64,000 nucleotides of DNA from Bathynomus jamesi (taxonomy: Eukaryota; Arthropoda; Malacostraca; Isopoda; Cirolanidae): assembly GCA_023014485.1 (NCBI GenBank), contig JAJOZX010012270.1:44830-108829 (forward strand), read 5' to 3'. This document shows, in pieces, positions 11,478-23,738 of this stretch. The position numbers and the translations under genes were made by a program. Under the pieces are notes generated by a model. It did no database searches and had not been told where the DNA came from. It saw nothing but the letters and a program-made list of their open reading frames with translations. Every line of letters starts with the position of its first letter. Within the stretch, counting starts at the first letter, position 1.

Positions 11478-14259
11478 ATAACTTAAACGTCTTTTATTGT
11501 AACGCGCGTAGTATTAGAAATAAATTAAATGAATTTTGAGGCGATAATTTATTCCAGCAACTATGATATAGTTGCTATCACTGAAACTTGGTTAAATACC
11601 ATGACTCGGGACTTGTTGGGGGAACTTGATATAGCGGGTTTTAAATTCTTTACTAATGATAGGTTACATAGGTTTGGTGGCGGCGTTTTGCTGTACATTC
11701 GTAATTCCCTTAGGGCTATCGAGGTTAAGTTTGATTTTCCGGCAGCAATTAATGCGATATGTGTTGAAGTTAGGGCGTGTAGTATTAGTTTTAATTTTGT
11801 TGTTGTTTATAGACCTCCCGTTCAACCCCTCGATACAGATACTAGATTTTACTCACTTCTTGGTAATTTTATTGACAATCGGAATAGTATAATTGTCGGA
11901 GACTTTAACTGCCCTAATGTTAATTACGAGAATTTTACTGGTAATGAGGAGGGTTTGAGATTGATTGAGTTCATGGAAGATAACTTTTTACGACAGATAG
12001 TTACCGAACCAACTCGCGGTGACAATATTTTAGATTTGGTGATGACGAACGGCGAGAATATAGTCGAAGGTTTAGAAGTAGGCGAGAGTTTAGGATGTAG
12101 TGATCATCAAATTCTTAGGTTTAAGTTATCGATAGATAAAACACTAAGGATAGTAACGTAATAGAAGTCCCTGATATCCGTAGGGCTAATTTTGATAGTT
12201 TTGCAGATAGGATGAGAGTAGTGGACTGGGATAACTTATTTATGGGTAATGACACAAATTTGCAATGGGTGGTGTTTAAAGAAAGTTTTAGGAATATTGA
12301 AAGGGAGTTTATTCCTCGTAGGCCCAAGCGCGCTAGAAATCATGATAGGCCCAAGTGGTGGACTAGGGAAATAGGCGAGTTCATAATCGAGCGTAATAGA
12401 GCGCATAGACTTAATAAGCGCAATGGCACGGCAGCTAACTTTAATAGATATATCGAGCTTAGACGTCAGGTTAAAAGATCAGTTAGGAATGCCAAGCGTA
12501 ATTTAGATACTTATAGCTGCGGACAGTAAACATAATCCAAAAAAGTTTTTGAATACGTCAATAATCGTAAACCAATAAAAGATAACATAGGCCCTCTAGT
12601 GGATGTTAATGGCGCTTTGGCTTCTGACGCTCAGGCATGGCGGGTATTTTCAATAACTTTTTTGCTACAGTTTTTACCGTAGAAGACGTAAATAATGTCC
12701 CCGACGTGGACGATATCGTTCCATTTAGTAGCGAGACTATTTGGATGAAATAACTGTTTACGAGGGTGAGATTGCGCATTATATCGATAGGCTAAAAGTT
12801 AGCAAGGCTCCAGGCCCTGACGCTTTTTATCCCAGACATTTGAAAGATTTGAAAGACGTTATCGTAGGCCCCTTAACGAAGATTTTTAATCAGTCACTCG
12901 AAACGGGGATTATTCCTGAAGTCTTCAAATTAGCTAACGTCACGCCTATTTTTAAAAAAGGCGACCGCGCAGTAGCTAGCAATTATAGGCCCATTAGCTT
13001 AACGTCAATTGTAGGTAAACTTTTGGAATCCGTAGTTAGGGATCGTATCATCGATCACTTAGAAAGTAGAGATTTGATTAATAGTAGTCAGCATGGGTTT
13101 CGACGCCATAGGTCTTGTTTAACTAATTTGTTAGAATTTTATAACGAAATAGTGCGCGAATACGATAGGCATAGAGCGGCTGACGTTATTTATTTAGATT
13201 TTAAAAAGGGGTTCGATACAGTTCCGCATAGGAGACTAATTGCGAAGGTCAAAGCGCACGGTATACGCGGTCAGGTAGCTAACTGATTAGAGGAATGGCT
13301 TCGTGCTAGGAGGCAGAGGGTCGTAGTTAATGGTAGTGAATCCGGGTGGTTGGATGTAGGTAGCGGTGTTCCACAGGGTTCAGTGTTAGGCCCATTGCTA
13401 TTCGTAATTTACATTGACGACATAGATGTAGGATTGATTAGTAATGTGTCAAAATTCGCTGACGATACTAAAATAGGCGGTAAGGTTGTTATCGAGGACG
13501 ATAGAAATAGGCTTCAAGACGATGTAAATAGGATTATGGGGTGGACGGATAAGTGGCAGATGCAATTTAACGTAGACAAATGTAAAGTTTTGCATATAGG
13601 TTCTCGTAACAATAATTACAGGTACACGATGGATGACAGGGAGTTAGCGAGCGTTGACGAGGAAGTAGATTTAGGCGTACGCGTATCTAAGGATTTAAAG
13701 GTTAGGAACCAGTGCCTGGAGTCTTGCGCAAAAGCTAATAGGATGTTAGGCTTCATAGCGCATAATTTCGAATTTAAATCGAAGGATATTATATTGCCTC
13801 TTTACAAGTCCCTAGTTAGGCCTCATTTAGAATATGCCGTTCAGTTTTGGTGCCCGTACTTGCGTGAGGATATTGATAGGGTAAAAAGGGTTCAGCGTCG
13901 TGCCACGAAACTAATTCCGTCATTGCGCTACAAGCCTTATGAAGATAGGATTAAAGAGTTAGACCTGTATTCACTCGAAACTAGGAGATTAAGTGGAGAG
14001 CTTATTGAAGTCTTCAAAATCGTTAATAACATCGATAACGTAAATTGACAAATTGTTCACTTTCGATGATAGTAATACTCGTAATAACGGATTTAAGTTG
14101 CGTGGCAGACGTTTCATTACTAATATCGCTAAAAACTTCTTTACGTTTAAAGTAATTGATAAATGGAATAATCTTCCCGCGCCCGTCGTGAACTCTACCA
14201 GCGTTAATGTGTTTAAGAACCGTCTTGACAGATATTTTAAAAATGTTAACGTTGTTTAA
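11478..14259 (+). pseudogene. LINE D ORF2: APE endonuclease plus reverse transcriptase (broken)
   Basis: The endonuclease domain (11478-12150) shows Cys-Asn-Ala-Arg-Ser, Ile-Thr-Glu-Thr-Trp, Gly-Asp-Phe-Asn-Cys and Cys-Ser-Asp-His blocks, i.e. the Asn, Glu, Asp and His catalytic residues of APE-type nucleases. The reverse transcriptase (12741-13650) has the 'NYRPISLTS' and 'VPQGSVLGPLLF' blocks and the catalytic Phe-Ala-Asp-Asp near 13460. The C-terminal domain ends at the TAA at 14257-14259. There are at least four frameshifts (near 11533, 12165, 12530, 12650-12745) and in-frame stops near 13285 and 14046. The protein would nick target DNA and prime reverse transcription from it. Confidence 0.85.
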
Positions 14260-14849
14260 AATAAAAAAAACAATTAGCAACAGGAGCTCTGGTGGTAGTG
14301 GTCGAGGATGAGTCTGTTGACGATAAATGCCAGCTTGTGACATGCCAGCGTGTGATGCCAGCAATAAAATTATTAAAAAAAAATAAAAATTAGACTAACA
14401 CGAACGTAGATGTAGCTCGTAGCGTAAACTAACCCACTTTTTGTTTAACTTTACATACTTTTTTTTTTCTTATCCTCTCCTTACTTTGCATGTCTGTAAC
14501 TCTCTTTTCTTGCATGTTTGTAGTTTGCATGGTATGAAAGTGAGTTAAGACCGTGTTTGCATGGTTTGTAAGCGTTCTTATTTTACTTCTTTTCATCTTT
14601 CACCCCTCTCCTATTTTCTCCGACTACATATTTTTCTGACTTGTCGGCAGTGGCCGGCGGATGATGATGGTGAGTCTTTTTTCTCTTTTTCTGAATGAAT
14701 GTTAACCAACGAGTGATAGGTGTTGCTACTTACTTAACCCCTTATTCTCTTATCTTCTCTTAACCCCCTACTCTTTCCTTTCTCTCGGGCTAACCTTAGA
14801 GTGGATCTTAGGGTCTTTGTTAGCCTTAGCTTCTGTAGATCTGTAGATC

Positions 14850-16707
14850 AATTATAGGCCTATTAGCTTAACGTCAATTGCCGGTAAACTTTTGGAATCT
14901 GTAGTTAGGGATCGTATCGTCGCTCACTTAGAAAGTCGCGATTTCATTAATAGTAGTCAGCATGGGTTTCGACGCCATAGATCTTGTTTAACTAATTTGT
15001 TAGAGTTTTATAACGAAATAGTGCGCAAATACGATAGGCATAGAGCGGCTGACGTTATTTGTTTAGACTTTAAAAAAGCGTTCGATACAGTTCCGCATAG
15101 AAGATTAATTGCGAAGGTTAAAGCGCATGGTATACGCGGTCAGTAGCTAACTGGTTAGAAGAATGGCTTTATGCCAGGAAACAGAGGGTCGTTGTTAATG
15201 GCAGGGAATCGGGGTGGTTGGATGTAGGTAGCGGTGTCTCTCAGGGGTCATTGTTAGGCCCATTGCTATTTGTAATCTACATTAACGACATAGATGTAGG
15301 CTTGACCAGTAACGTGTCAAAATTCGCGGACGATACTAAAATAGGCAGTAAAGTTCTTAACGTGGACGATAGAAATAGGCTCCAAGACGATGTAAATAGG
15401 ATTATGGAGTGGACGGATAAGTGGCAGATGCAATTTAACGTAGACAAATGTAAAGTTTTGCATATCGGTTCTCGTAACAACAATTACACGTTCACGATGG
15501 ATGATAGACAGTTAGCGAGCGTTGACGAGGAGGTAGATTTAGGCGTACGCGTATCAAAGGATTTAAAAGTTAGGAACCAGTGCCTGGAGTCTTGCGCAAA
15601 AGTTGATAGGATGTTAGGTTTCATAGCGAATAATTTCGAATTTAAATCGAAGAATATTATATTGCCCCTTTATAAGTCCCTAGTCAGGCCTCACTTGAAT
15701 ATGCCGTTTAGTTTTGGTGCCCGTATTTGTGTGAAGATATTGAGAGGTTAGAAAGGATTCAGCGACGTGCCACGAAACTAATTCCGTCACTACGCAACAA
15801 GTCTTATAAAGATAGGATTAAAGAGTTAGACTTGCATTCACTCGAAACTAGAAGATTAAGTGGGGAGCTTATTAAAGTTTTCAAAATCGTTAATAAAATC
15901 GATAACGTAAATTTTGACAAATTGTTCATCTTCGATAATAGCAATACTCGTAATAACGGATTTAAATTAGGTGGCAGACGTTTCATTACTAACATCGCTA
16001 AAAACTTTTTTACGTTTAAAGTAATTGATAAATGGAATAATCTTCCCGCGTCCGTCGTGAACTCTACCAGCGTTAATATGTAAAAACCGTTTAGATAGGT
16101 ATTTTAAAAATATTAACGTCGTTTAAAATAATAAAACAATTAGCAAGAGGAGCTCTGGGGTAATGATCGAGGTTTGAGTCTGTTGACGAGTAATGCCAGC
16201 TTGTGATATGCCAGCGTGTGATATGCCAGCAACAAAATTATATTAAAAAAAATTGACTAACACGAACTTAGATGTAGCTCGTAGCGTAAACTAACCCACT
16301 TTTTGTTATACTCTTCATACTTTTTTCCCTTCTCTTTTCTTATCCTCTCTTTACTTGCATGTATGTAGTTTGCATGGTATAACAGTGAGTTAAGACTGTG
16401 TTTGCATGGTTTGTAAGGTTTCTTATTTTACTTCTTTTCATCTTTCACCCCTTTCCTATTCCCTTCGACTATTTTTCCCACTTGTCGGCAGTGGCCAGCG
16501 GATGATGATGGTGAGTCTTTCTCTCTCTTTTTCTGAATGAATATTAACTCATGAATGATAGGTTTTGTTACTTACTTAACCCCTTATTCTCTTCTTTAAC
16601 CTCTACTCTCTTCTTTCTCTTGGGCTAACCTTAGAGTGGATCTTAGGGTCTTTGTTAGCCTTAGCTTCTGTAGATCTGTAGATCATCATCATCATCATTA
16701 TCATTTT
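14850..16707 (+). mobile_element. CR1-like LINE 'D', copy 3, 5'-truncated
   Basis: Begins in the reverse-transcriptase region (equivalent to about 12970 of copy 2) directly after the TGTAGATC tail of copy 2. It runs through the same 3' UTR to a TGTAGATC x2 plus (ATC)n tail at about 16707. The coding part is nearly identical to copy 2 but has independent lesions. No sequence separates copies 2 and 3. Confidence 0.85.
14852..16126 (+). pseudogene. LINE D reverse transcriptase, truncated copy
   Basis: Three frames (14892-15146, 15218-15751, 15727-16083, then a short end to about 16126) together cover the reverse transcriptase from its 'NYRPISLTS' block, through Phe-Ala-Asp-Asp-Thr near 15330, to the C-terminal domain. 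A frameshift near 15146 replaces the stop-containing junction seen in copy 2. Another lies near 15725. The endonuclease is missing because of 5' truncation, so no function is expected. Confidence 0.8.
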
Positions 16708-16987
16708 CATCACATGTTCTTACTTCTCTATTTTCTTTTATAATAGGTGATAAAAAAATCATAGGTGAGAATTTACGCGGCCCCATTTGCCTCGGGGCCC
16801 CTGGACAACTGCTCCGTCTGCCCTGCTGTTAATCCGCTATTGCCTTTGTGCGAATAAACTGTTGACAAGATAGGTATATAACTTATAGACTATATAAGAT
16901 ATATGAGATATATAAAATATATATAAGATATATAAGATATACAGTATGTAAGATATATAAGATATATGTATATAAGATACATATATA

Positions 16988-17591
16988 GGATCTTTTCCAT
17001 TTTATGGGAACCACCATTTTTTTTAAATAAATACATGGTTTTACAGCATTTTTTATGCTGATTCCAAATATATTATTCTTTTTCAGGAGAAATAAAAAAT
17101 AAAGTTATAGTCAATAAATTTTTTTTTATATGATATGCCACGATGACGTCATTTGTACGATAACGTCATCGTAAGCTCAGTTAGGGCCTAATAGCCTATT
17201 TCTAATAGTTCAAATCAGTTGTTAATTTACCTTGAATGAAAATATTTGCTTCGACTTGACACTATGGAAAATTATAACTTAATTTGGCTAGCAACAATCG
17301 TGGATTATAACAACTACTTTAGAGAGGTAATTAAGTTTTAAACAATTAACCTAACCTAACTAAACTAACCTAACTAACCTAACCTAACTACCTAACCTAA
17401 CCTAACTTAAACTATGCAATATGAGAAAATAAAGAAATATCGTATAAATAATAAAATATTAATGACTATAACTTTCTTATTTTGTATTTCTCCTGCAAAA
17501 GAATAATATATTTGGAATCAGCATAAACAAATGCTTCAGAACAATATATTTATTTTAAAAAATGGTGGTTCCCATAAAATGGAAAAGACCC
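16988..17591. mobile_element. Long-TIR foldback/MITE-type element
   Basis: Arms of about 140 bp (16988-17130 and 17445-17591) are imperfect inverted copies starting GG(A/G)TCTTTTCCATTTTATG. It is 604 bp long, lies within TA-rich flanks, and has no transposase. The interior carries palindromic 'GATGACGTCAT...ACGTCATCG' and a block of CCTAA pentamers. The superfamily is unknown. Confidence 0.7.
17340..17411. repeat. Interstitial CCTAA (TTAGG-type) repeat block
   Basis: Imperfect runs of CCTAA and CCTAACTAA, about 70 bp, inside the element at 16988-17591. TTAGG is the ancestral arthropod telomere repeat. The block is short and degenerate, so it is not a telomere end. Confidence 0.7.
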
Positions 17592-19135
17592 GATATATAT
17601 ATATATATCTAACTCATTTTGGTACAAAAGTAAGAAAAAGAAAAAATTAACAGAAAGAACGCGTTTGTTCTGAATTCTGAAGGCGAATTAAATTCTCACA
17701 AATGTTTTTTAGCGGAGGTAATATATTATTTAAAGTAATTCTGTCCAACCTTTTTGGTGGAACTGAGCTACTCTTAAACTTTGGCTAGTGAGAGTAATCT
17801 ACCTAGCCTGCCTGTATTCAACTGCCCTCCACGTTCCTCTTTTCTTACCATTTTTGTCTTGCCATTGACTCAAAAATGGTCGGTGATCGACCTGTTGGGC
17901 ACTCCTAATATAAAACATTATCAGTATATATTTTTCTGTTGTTTACTTGTAAAAAAAGCCTCTTAGAAAAAAAAATAACTACAGCGGAACTCAAAAACTT
18001 AGTAATGAAAAAAGTTAATTTTATGTATAGTTCCTTATTGTTGAAAACGTTAGCATGCAGAACAACAACTTCCTTGACAAACACGCAAAGTTAAACTCTT
18101 CAAAACTTACGCTTTGATTTCGAAAGAAATGAAAACATGCATTCTTTAACACTAATGGAGATAAATACTTAAATTGAAATGTATGCGCGTCCTGACATCC
18201 TTCTTGTGAAATAAAGAAATAATTTTAGGAGCTTAAAACATTTGAAAAACTATAAAGAAAGAAAAAGTTCCAGGAAATTTCATTGCCTTCAGAAACCCAA
18301 AAAGTTTATTGAATACGTATGAGACACCCTAACTGACATTAAGTTAGCTAGAACGACGATAATTTAAATCCACTCTCTTTTTACAGTTCACTCCTCAAGT
18401 GACGACAAAATCAATCATTTGATTTTAGGCTTAGTTATAGCGTTTTATTTATACAGAACATATATGCAAACAATTATATGTTAATAAGGGTTGATAGCTT
18501 TTATGCAATATATTAAATATAGTTTCGTGTTACGTTAAACTTTTTCCAAGTGGTTCTTATACTACAGTACATTCACACTGAGCCTGATGACCCTAAAGAA
18601 AGAGAAACATCCGACTTTTTTTTTTTTCCCCATTTTGAATCTCAACCGTTCACATAACTCCGAGAAGCTATGAAAATCTTTCAGGAATATTTTTTTCGTA
18701 ACTAATTATATCACTAATGTTTCCCTTTATTCTATTATCTATTAATAACAAAATTTTAAATTTCATGTAACAAAATTTACCGAAAAAAAGGAAAAAACAA
18801 CTTGATCCGGATCTACATTCTCTGTTTTGTTGATCCCGTTGATCCACTTGGTTGAAGAAGAACAGGACCAATGACAGGCTCTTTTATCCCTAATTTCAAA
18901 ATTTTCCAAAGTGTTAGTTACGCTGCTCTTATCCCAGTTTAATCCACTTTCTCCTGGATAAAACTAGATTACTAGATCACTGTGGGTGGGGTGTTACTGT
19001 ACGGACTGATCTTTTCGGAAAAAGATTAGTTACAGTGATCTGCCCTTCTGAACGAATTCTCCGGAACCAACAGTGTGACCAATCGAATGTCGCTCAAAAC
19101 TAACGCAGTTGCAAATCAGATCAAATTAAATAAAG
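17592..19135. other. Intronic sequence, no gene recognised
   Basis: Contains a short (TA)n at 17593-17610, poly-A and poly-T runs, and otherwise unremarkable sequence in the large intron of the minus-strand gene. Confidence 0.5.
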
Positions 19136-19195
19136 TTAGGTTGAGTTGGGTTGGTTTCGTTAGGTTAGGTTAGGTTTGGTTAGGTTAGGTTCTGG
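19136..19195. repeat. Interstitial GGTTA (TTAGG-type) repeat block
   Basis: Degenerate GTTAGGTTAGG pentamers about 130 bp 3' (on the minus strand) of the exon at 19323-19474. Same motif class as at 17340, opposite strand. Confidence 0.7.
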
Positions 19196-19322
19196 GAAAT
19201 TTGATAAATAGGTTTAGCAGCACCAAAAATGATTCCCTAAACTTGATATTTCAATGACGCGTCTTCAGTAAGTTTTCTTCTTTCTCTCAGCCAAGAGAGG
19301 CCAGATACGCTCTTAAACTCAC

Positions 19323-19474
19323 CTTGTGACGTTGAAACGAGGTCACATACAGGCGCATTTTCGCTTCCTCCTGCCACTGACTCTCTAGGCAAAGGAGAAT
19401 CAACTTTCGTAATTTCTTGCTCGAACTTTGCAGAGTTGTAACTTCCATCTTTATTCGATGTAGAACTCCCATTT
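19323..19474 (-). CDS. Internal coding exon of the transmembrane receptor-like gene (juxtamembrane tail)
   Basis: The acceptor TTATTTCTCTTAG (AG at 19475-19476) and donor CAAG|GTGAGT (GT at 19321-19322) define a 152-nt exon. It starts with the third base of a codon and ends with one base of the next. It completes an Arg codon from the exon at 29196 (AG + A) and an Asp codon with the exon at 3430 (G + AT). The 50 full codons encode a polar stretch with one Tyr (Ser-Tyr-Asn-Ser) and several Ser-Pro and Pro-Arg pairs, again like a cytoplasmic tail. Agreement of phases on both sides is the main support. Confidence 0.7.
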
Positions 19475-20280
19475 CTAAGAGAAATAATGAGCATTAAAAA
19501 TATATGGAGAGTATATAATGTAGATATATATGAAACAAAAATACACTTGGTTGTCAAATGTATGGAATAAATCACTTAAGGAAGTAAAAAGCCCCTAACA
19601 TTGATGGTTATTTGTATACATGTAAATTGCCATTATTTTATATTATTATTATTATTACACTTTTGAACTATATGGCTAGTAAAATGTAATTCATGGTATG
19701 GAGACTTTCAAAGAGCGAAGAAAGGTCTTCCAAACTGCTATGGTTTCAGTGCAGAAATTTTAATCCGTTTATAGAACAATTATTATGTATTTTCACTATG
19801 GTACTCAAGAGACCAATATATTAATAACAAATCTATATGTATCAAACTACACTCTAAAAAATGTTCTTTGATTTTGCAGAGTAATAAAGGACGGTCATTG
19901 CACTTATAGCTTTTCATTGTCACGTAAATTTTAAAGCAGTATCGAAGGATACTCTAAAATCTTATCAAACATTTCAAAGTGTGTAATTTGAAAGTTCTGT
20001 CCTTCAGTTAAGATCTGAATACATGCAGAGAATGCTCAAGATTATGAAATCGATGTTGTTTATAAACTTAAGAAACAAATTCAGGGTTCGCATGAAATTT
20101 TTTTTTTAATAAAACAAATGTTTTAAACAAATGGTTTAAAAATAGATTGTTTTTTTTTTTTAGGATATTTTAGAAACTATTTATAGTCCTAAATATGGTA
20201 CTTAAATTTTGTTTCTTATATTTTCAAAATATTTTTCTAGTTTGTATCAATCCTTACTTTATATAATCCATAATGCTAGG
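19475..20280. other. Intronic sequence, no gene recognised
   Basis: AT-rich DNA with poly-T runs. Nothing beyond the upstream flank of the hAT remnant starting near 20290. Confidence 0.5.
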
Positions 20281-20293
20281 CCAGGTAGGCAAA

Positions 20294-21829
20294 AAGATGC
20301 CGTGTGGCAAGAATTTGAAGAAATACCATCAATAATTGGTAAAAATGTTCATGGCATAATGCAATGATTGTGGCCAAAAAATTTAGGCCCGTGCAAAGAA
20401 TGAAAATCCATAAAAAATAATTGTCCTGGCACATATAAAGAATCCGAGTTTCCGAATATTGCTGACTCTGGTGACGAATTTATTGATTATAAAAGTAAGC
20501 CTTAATTGCTGTTTTAATTTGAAGACATAGCTGTCTCGTTAATTGTTAATTTTATGGTCATATTTGCACAGTTGCCATGTATCATTATAGTAGACAAGAG
20601 ATTATTCAATTTTCCACCACGAGGCTATTATTTTGATCAAACCTTGTTTATTAATTTTATAATTCAATGGTGTAAATTATTTTGGTACTATTTTTTTCAT
20701 TGTTTCTTGTTTAACTTTATAATTTCACATAATATCACATAGTATGTAGAAATTCAAATTTCTTCCCAGTAAGTCTTAATACGTGTTTTTTACCACTCAT
20801 TTTTTCATTTCAGATTCACCATCACAAAAATAATCTACTGCCATTGCTAATAGCACCAGCGGCTCAACAGAGAGACCAAGTTCATCTTGTGCAGCATCTC
20901 AGTTACCTGCCTCTTCTTCTCAAAGTCTAAAATTGGAGCACCATTATCATTTCCTTCCAGTAGCAAGCGAAGCTGATCTACTGTATATCACGAACCCGTC
21001 ACCATCCCCATCCTTAACAAGCCCAATTCTAAGAGAAGCACTATAGACATTATCCGTTTTCTAATACAAACTTCTTTAAAGGAAAAGGAGGTAATTAATG
21101 AAAAAGTGGCAACAGTGATATACACCACTAACTCTACATTTAAAAGAGTGGAATACAAAGCGTTTACAGAAGTGGTAGAAATCCTTCGGCCAGGTTATAA
21201 GTTACCAAACAGGAAATGTATAGCAGAAAAATGGCTTGACATAGTATTTGAAAAGAAAACTGAAAAATGCGTTACTAATCTACAGGGTACCTCTGTCTGT
21301 ATGAGTCTCGATGGTTGGATGGTTGGATAAATGTTGGAAATGAACCCATTGTATGTGCTTCAGTTACATCTCAAACCTCTGATGTCTACCTTGTAGATAC
21401 CAGTGATACAACTGGACATCCACATACAGCCAAGTATCTAAAAGAAGTTACTAAAAATGCTATATAGAAATGTGAGCAAAGTTCAAATATAAAATCCAAA
21501 GCCTTGTAACTGACAATGCAGCAAATATAACAAAAATGAGAACACAACTCTTGAAAGATGAGGAAATTATTTTGATTTGTTATAGGTGCTCAGCACATAT
21601 ACTAAACCTCTTATCAAGAGATCTTGAAGTTGGAAATATTCAAGAACATAGTGTTACAATAATTAAATGTTTCAGAAACAATAATAATGCTTTTGCTGCT
21701 TATAGAGAAGCAGCCGGATCTGCACCTGTTGTACTTAAAGATGTGTGGAACACAATGGCAGATTGTTTACAATCATATTTAACCAACTGCCCTATAACAC
21801 AACCTAACAACAGTTTTGCTTCCCGGTAA
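20294..21829 (+). pseudogene. hAT transposase, N-terminal and core part (broken)
   Basis: A frame near 20294 reads Val-Trp-Gln-Glu-Phe-Glu-Glu with Cys-x2-Cys (Cys-Asn-Asp-Cys-Gly, after a frameshift) as in BED fingers. The region 21106-21330 contains Ser-Leu-Asp-Gly-Trp, the first catalytic Asp context of hAT. It ends in a stop after a Trp-Met-Val-Gly duplication. A middle frame reads Val-Thr-Asp-Asn-Ala-Ala-Asn (second Asp) near 21505. Then 21536-21829 has Cys-Ser-Ala-His-Ile-Leu-Asn-Leu-Leu, the conserved Cys-x2-His block. Introns may account for some gaps (20500-20810 resembles one), but stops inside the core show decay. Confidence 0.7.
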
Positions 21830-22032
21830 AAACATACTGTTTTATACTAATTATAGGGTGCTGATTTCGAAAATGAACTTCATTTTTGCACAATATGTCA
21901 GGTTTTGTCAGAATATGATGTTTTATACGGTACTGTTTTATACTAATTTTATGATTTTAGTTCAATAATTTTATGATTATAGTTCATTTTACTTCAATAC
22001 AAAACACAATAATTGCGTTTTTTACTTTTTAG

Positions 22033-23738
22033 ATTTGTGATGTGTGCTTCAAGGGATTGCGTGAACAGTCCAGATTTATTTTGTTACATCTGTGGTCTAT
22101 TTACTCCACTTCACAGCGCAGGAATATGACTCCTCTGATAAGAACAACGTATTATCACTGCTTCGGCTGTCATATTGGTGACCAAGACAAAAGATGGGTC
22201 CCACATGTTTGCTGTAGTAATTGTGCAATGAATTTACGTGACTGGTTCAATGGTAGAAGGAAAGGTATGGGATTCGTAGTACCTATGGTTTGGCGTGAGC
22301 AAAAGAACCATGTTGACGATTGCTATTTCTATCAGAGCAAAGTAGCTGCCTTACATCAAAACTAGGAATAAAATTGACTATCCTGTGGTAGCCTCTGCCA
22401 TCAAACCTGTTCCTCATAGTGATGACCTTCCGATTCCAACACCACCAGCAGATAAGAATCTTCTGCCAACATCATCTGAAGAGGAAGCATTGTCAGAACA
22501 AGCAAATGAATCTTCTGATACAGAGTACTGTCCAGAATCTTCTGAACCACATTTCATAACTCAGCAAGACTTGAATGACTTGGTTAGGGACATTTCTTTC
22601 AAAGGGCAAGGCTGAACTTTTAGCTTTGAGACTTAAGGAGTGGAACTTAGTTCAGGTGAGGTGCGCATTACTTCTTTTCGCAAGAGAAGCTCCGACATAT
22701 CGTGCTACTTTCAAACTGTAAATCAGCTATGTTACTGCTCAGATTTGGAAAGTTTATTCTCGTATTTTAAAATAGAACATGTTCCAGACGAGTGGCGACT
22801 TTTCATTGACTCTAGTAAGCGGAGTTTTAAAGCTGTTTTGTTACACAATGGGAACGTTCACCCAAGCATTCCAATTGGACACTCAGTTCATCTCAAGGAG
22901 TCATATGAGAACATGGTAACACTTCTGAATGCAATCAAGTATGATCAATATAAGTGGAAGATTTGTGGAGACCTAAAAGTGGTAGGACTTCTCCGGGGAA
23001 TGCAGGGTGGCTTTACCAAGTACATGTGCTTTCTGTGTTTATGGGACAGTAGAGCAACACAGCAGCATTCTGTAAAGAAGGACTGGCCACCACGTGAAGC
23101 CTTTGTGCCAGGACAACATAGCATGAAGTATGAGCCATTAGTTGATCAAGAAAGGATTATTCTGTTCCCCTCTGCATATGAAACTAGGGTTGATAAAGAA
23201 CTTTGTCAAAGCGCTTGACACAGAAGAAGCTGCATTCAAATATTTGCATTCAAAATTTCCTAGCGTTAGTGATGCGAAGATGAAAGAAGGTACTTTATTG
23301 GTCTCCAAATAAGAGTGCTTTTAAAGGATGAACAATTTTTGAGCACTCTCAATGCAAAGGAACTAAGGGCCTGGAATTCTTTTAAGAATCTTTGTGACAA
23401 CTTCTTAGGCTCAACAAAGTCCCCTCACTATGAAGCAATGGTCACCGAGCTGCTGGATGCATACCAACAACTTGGGCTAGAATGTCTCTGAAGATCCATT
23501 TTTTGCACAGCCATCTGGACTTCTTTCCAGATAACCTTGGCTCAGTGTCAGACGAACACGGAGAGCGGTTTCATCAGGACATTGCAATGATGGAAAAAAC
23601 CATCAAGGACGATGGGACCCTTGCATGCTTGGTGACTTTTGCTGGATGCTAAAACGGGAAGACTCTACTGAGTATAGACGCAAATCCAAGAAAACTCACT
23701 TCAAAGAAAGTGAACTATATGTAGCAGTTGATATGTAA
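22033..23738 (+). pseudogene. Unclassified transposase-like protein family 'U', copy 1 (broken)
   Basis: I recognise this as a family repeated in arthropod genomes but know no name for it; the second copy here is at 59992-61697. An intron-like acceptor (TTTTTTACTTTTTAG at 22018-22032) precedes ATG 22040. Blocks in order: Cys-x2-Cys finger (Phe-Cys-Tyr-Ile-Cys), a second Cys pair (His-Val-Cys-Cys-Ser-Asn-Cys), Met-Val-Trp-Arg-Glu-Gln, an acidic linker (22385-22615), then Arg-Leu-Phe-Ile-Asp-Ser-Ser-Lys-Arg-Ser near 22795. After these come Gly-Asp-Leu-Lys near 22968 with Cys-Phe-Leu-Cys-Leu-Trp-Asp-Ser-Arg-Ala, and His-Gly-Glu-Arg-Phe-His-Gln near 23555. The Asp, Asp, Glu spacing and a Cys-x2-Cys after the second Asp resemble RNase H-fold DDE transposases (inference). 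At least four frameshifts or stops. Confidence 0.6.

Larger units (their letters stand above)
9945..14849 (+). mobile_element. CR1-like LINE 'D', copy 2, near full length but decayed
   Basis: A 4.9-kb non-LTR retrotransposon in the order 5' UTR (9945-10187), ORF1, ORF2 and a 590-bp 3' UTR ending in two TGTAGATC units. It begins immediately after the ATC tail of copy 1 and its own tail runs directly into copy 3. It lies antisense to the host gene, inside the 15.9-kb intron. Endonuclease and reverse-transcriptase motifs place it in the Jockey/CR1 group. Frameshifts, stops and an inserted MITE make it non-autonomous. Confidence 0.85.

Noticed and set aside
17340..17411. Telomere
   Set aside because: Only about 70 bp of degenerate CCTAA units inside a transposable element, far from any end.
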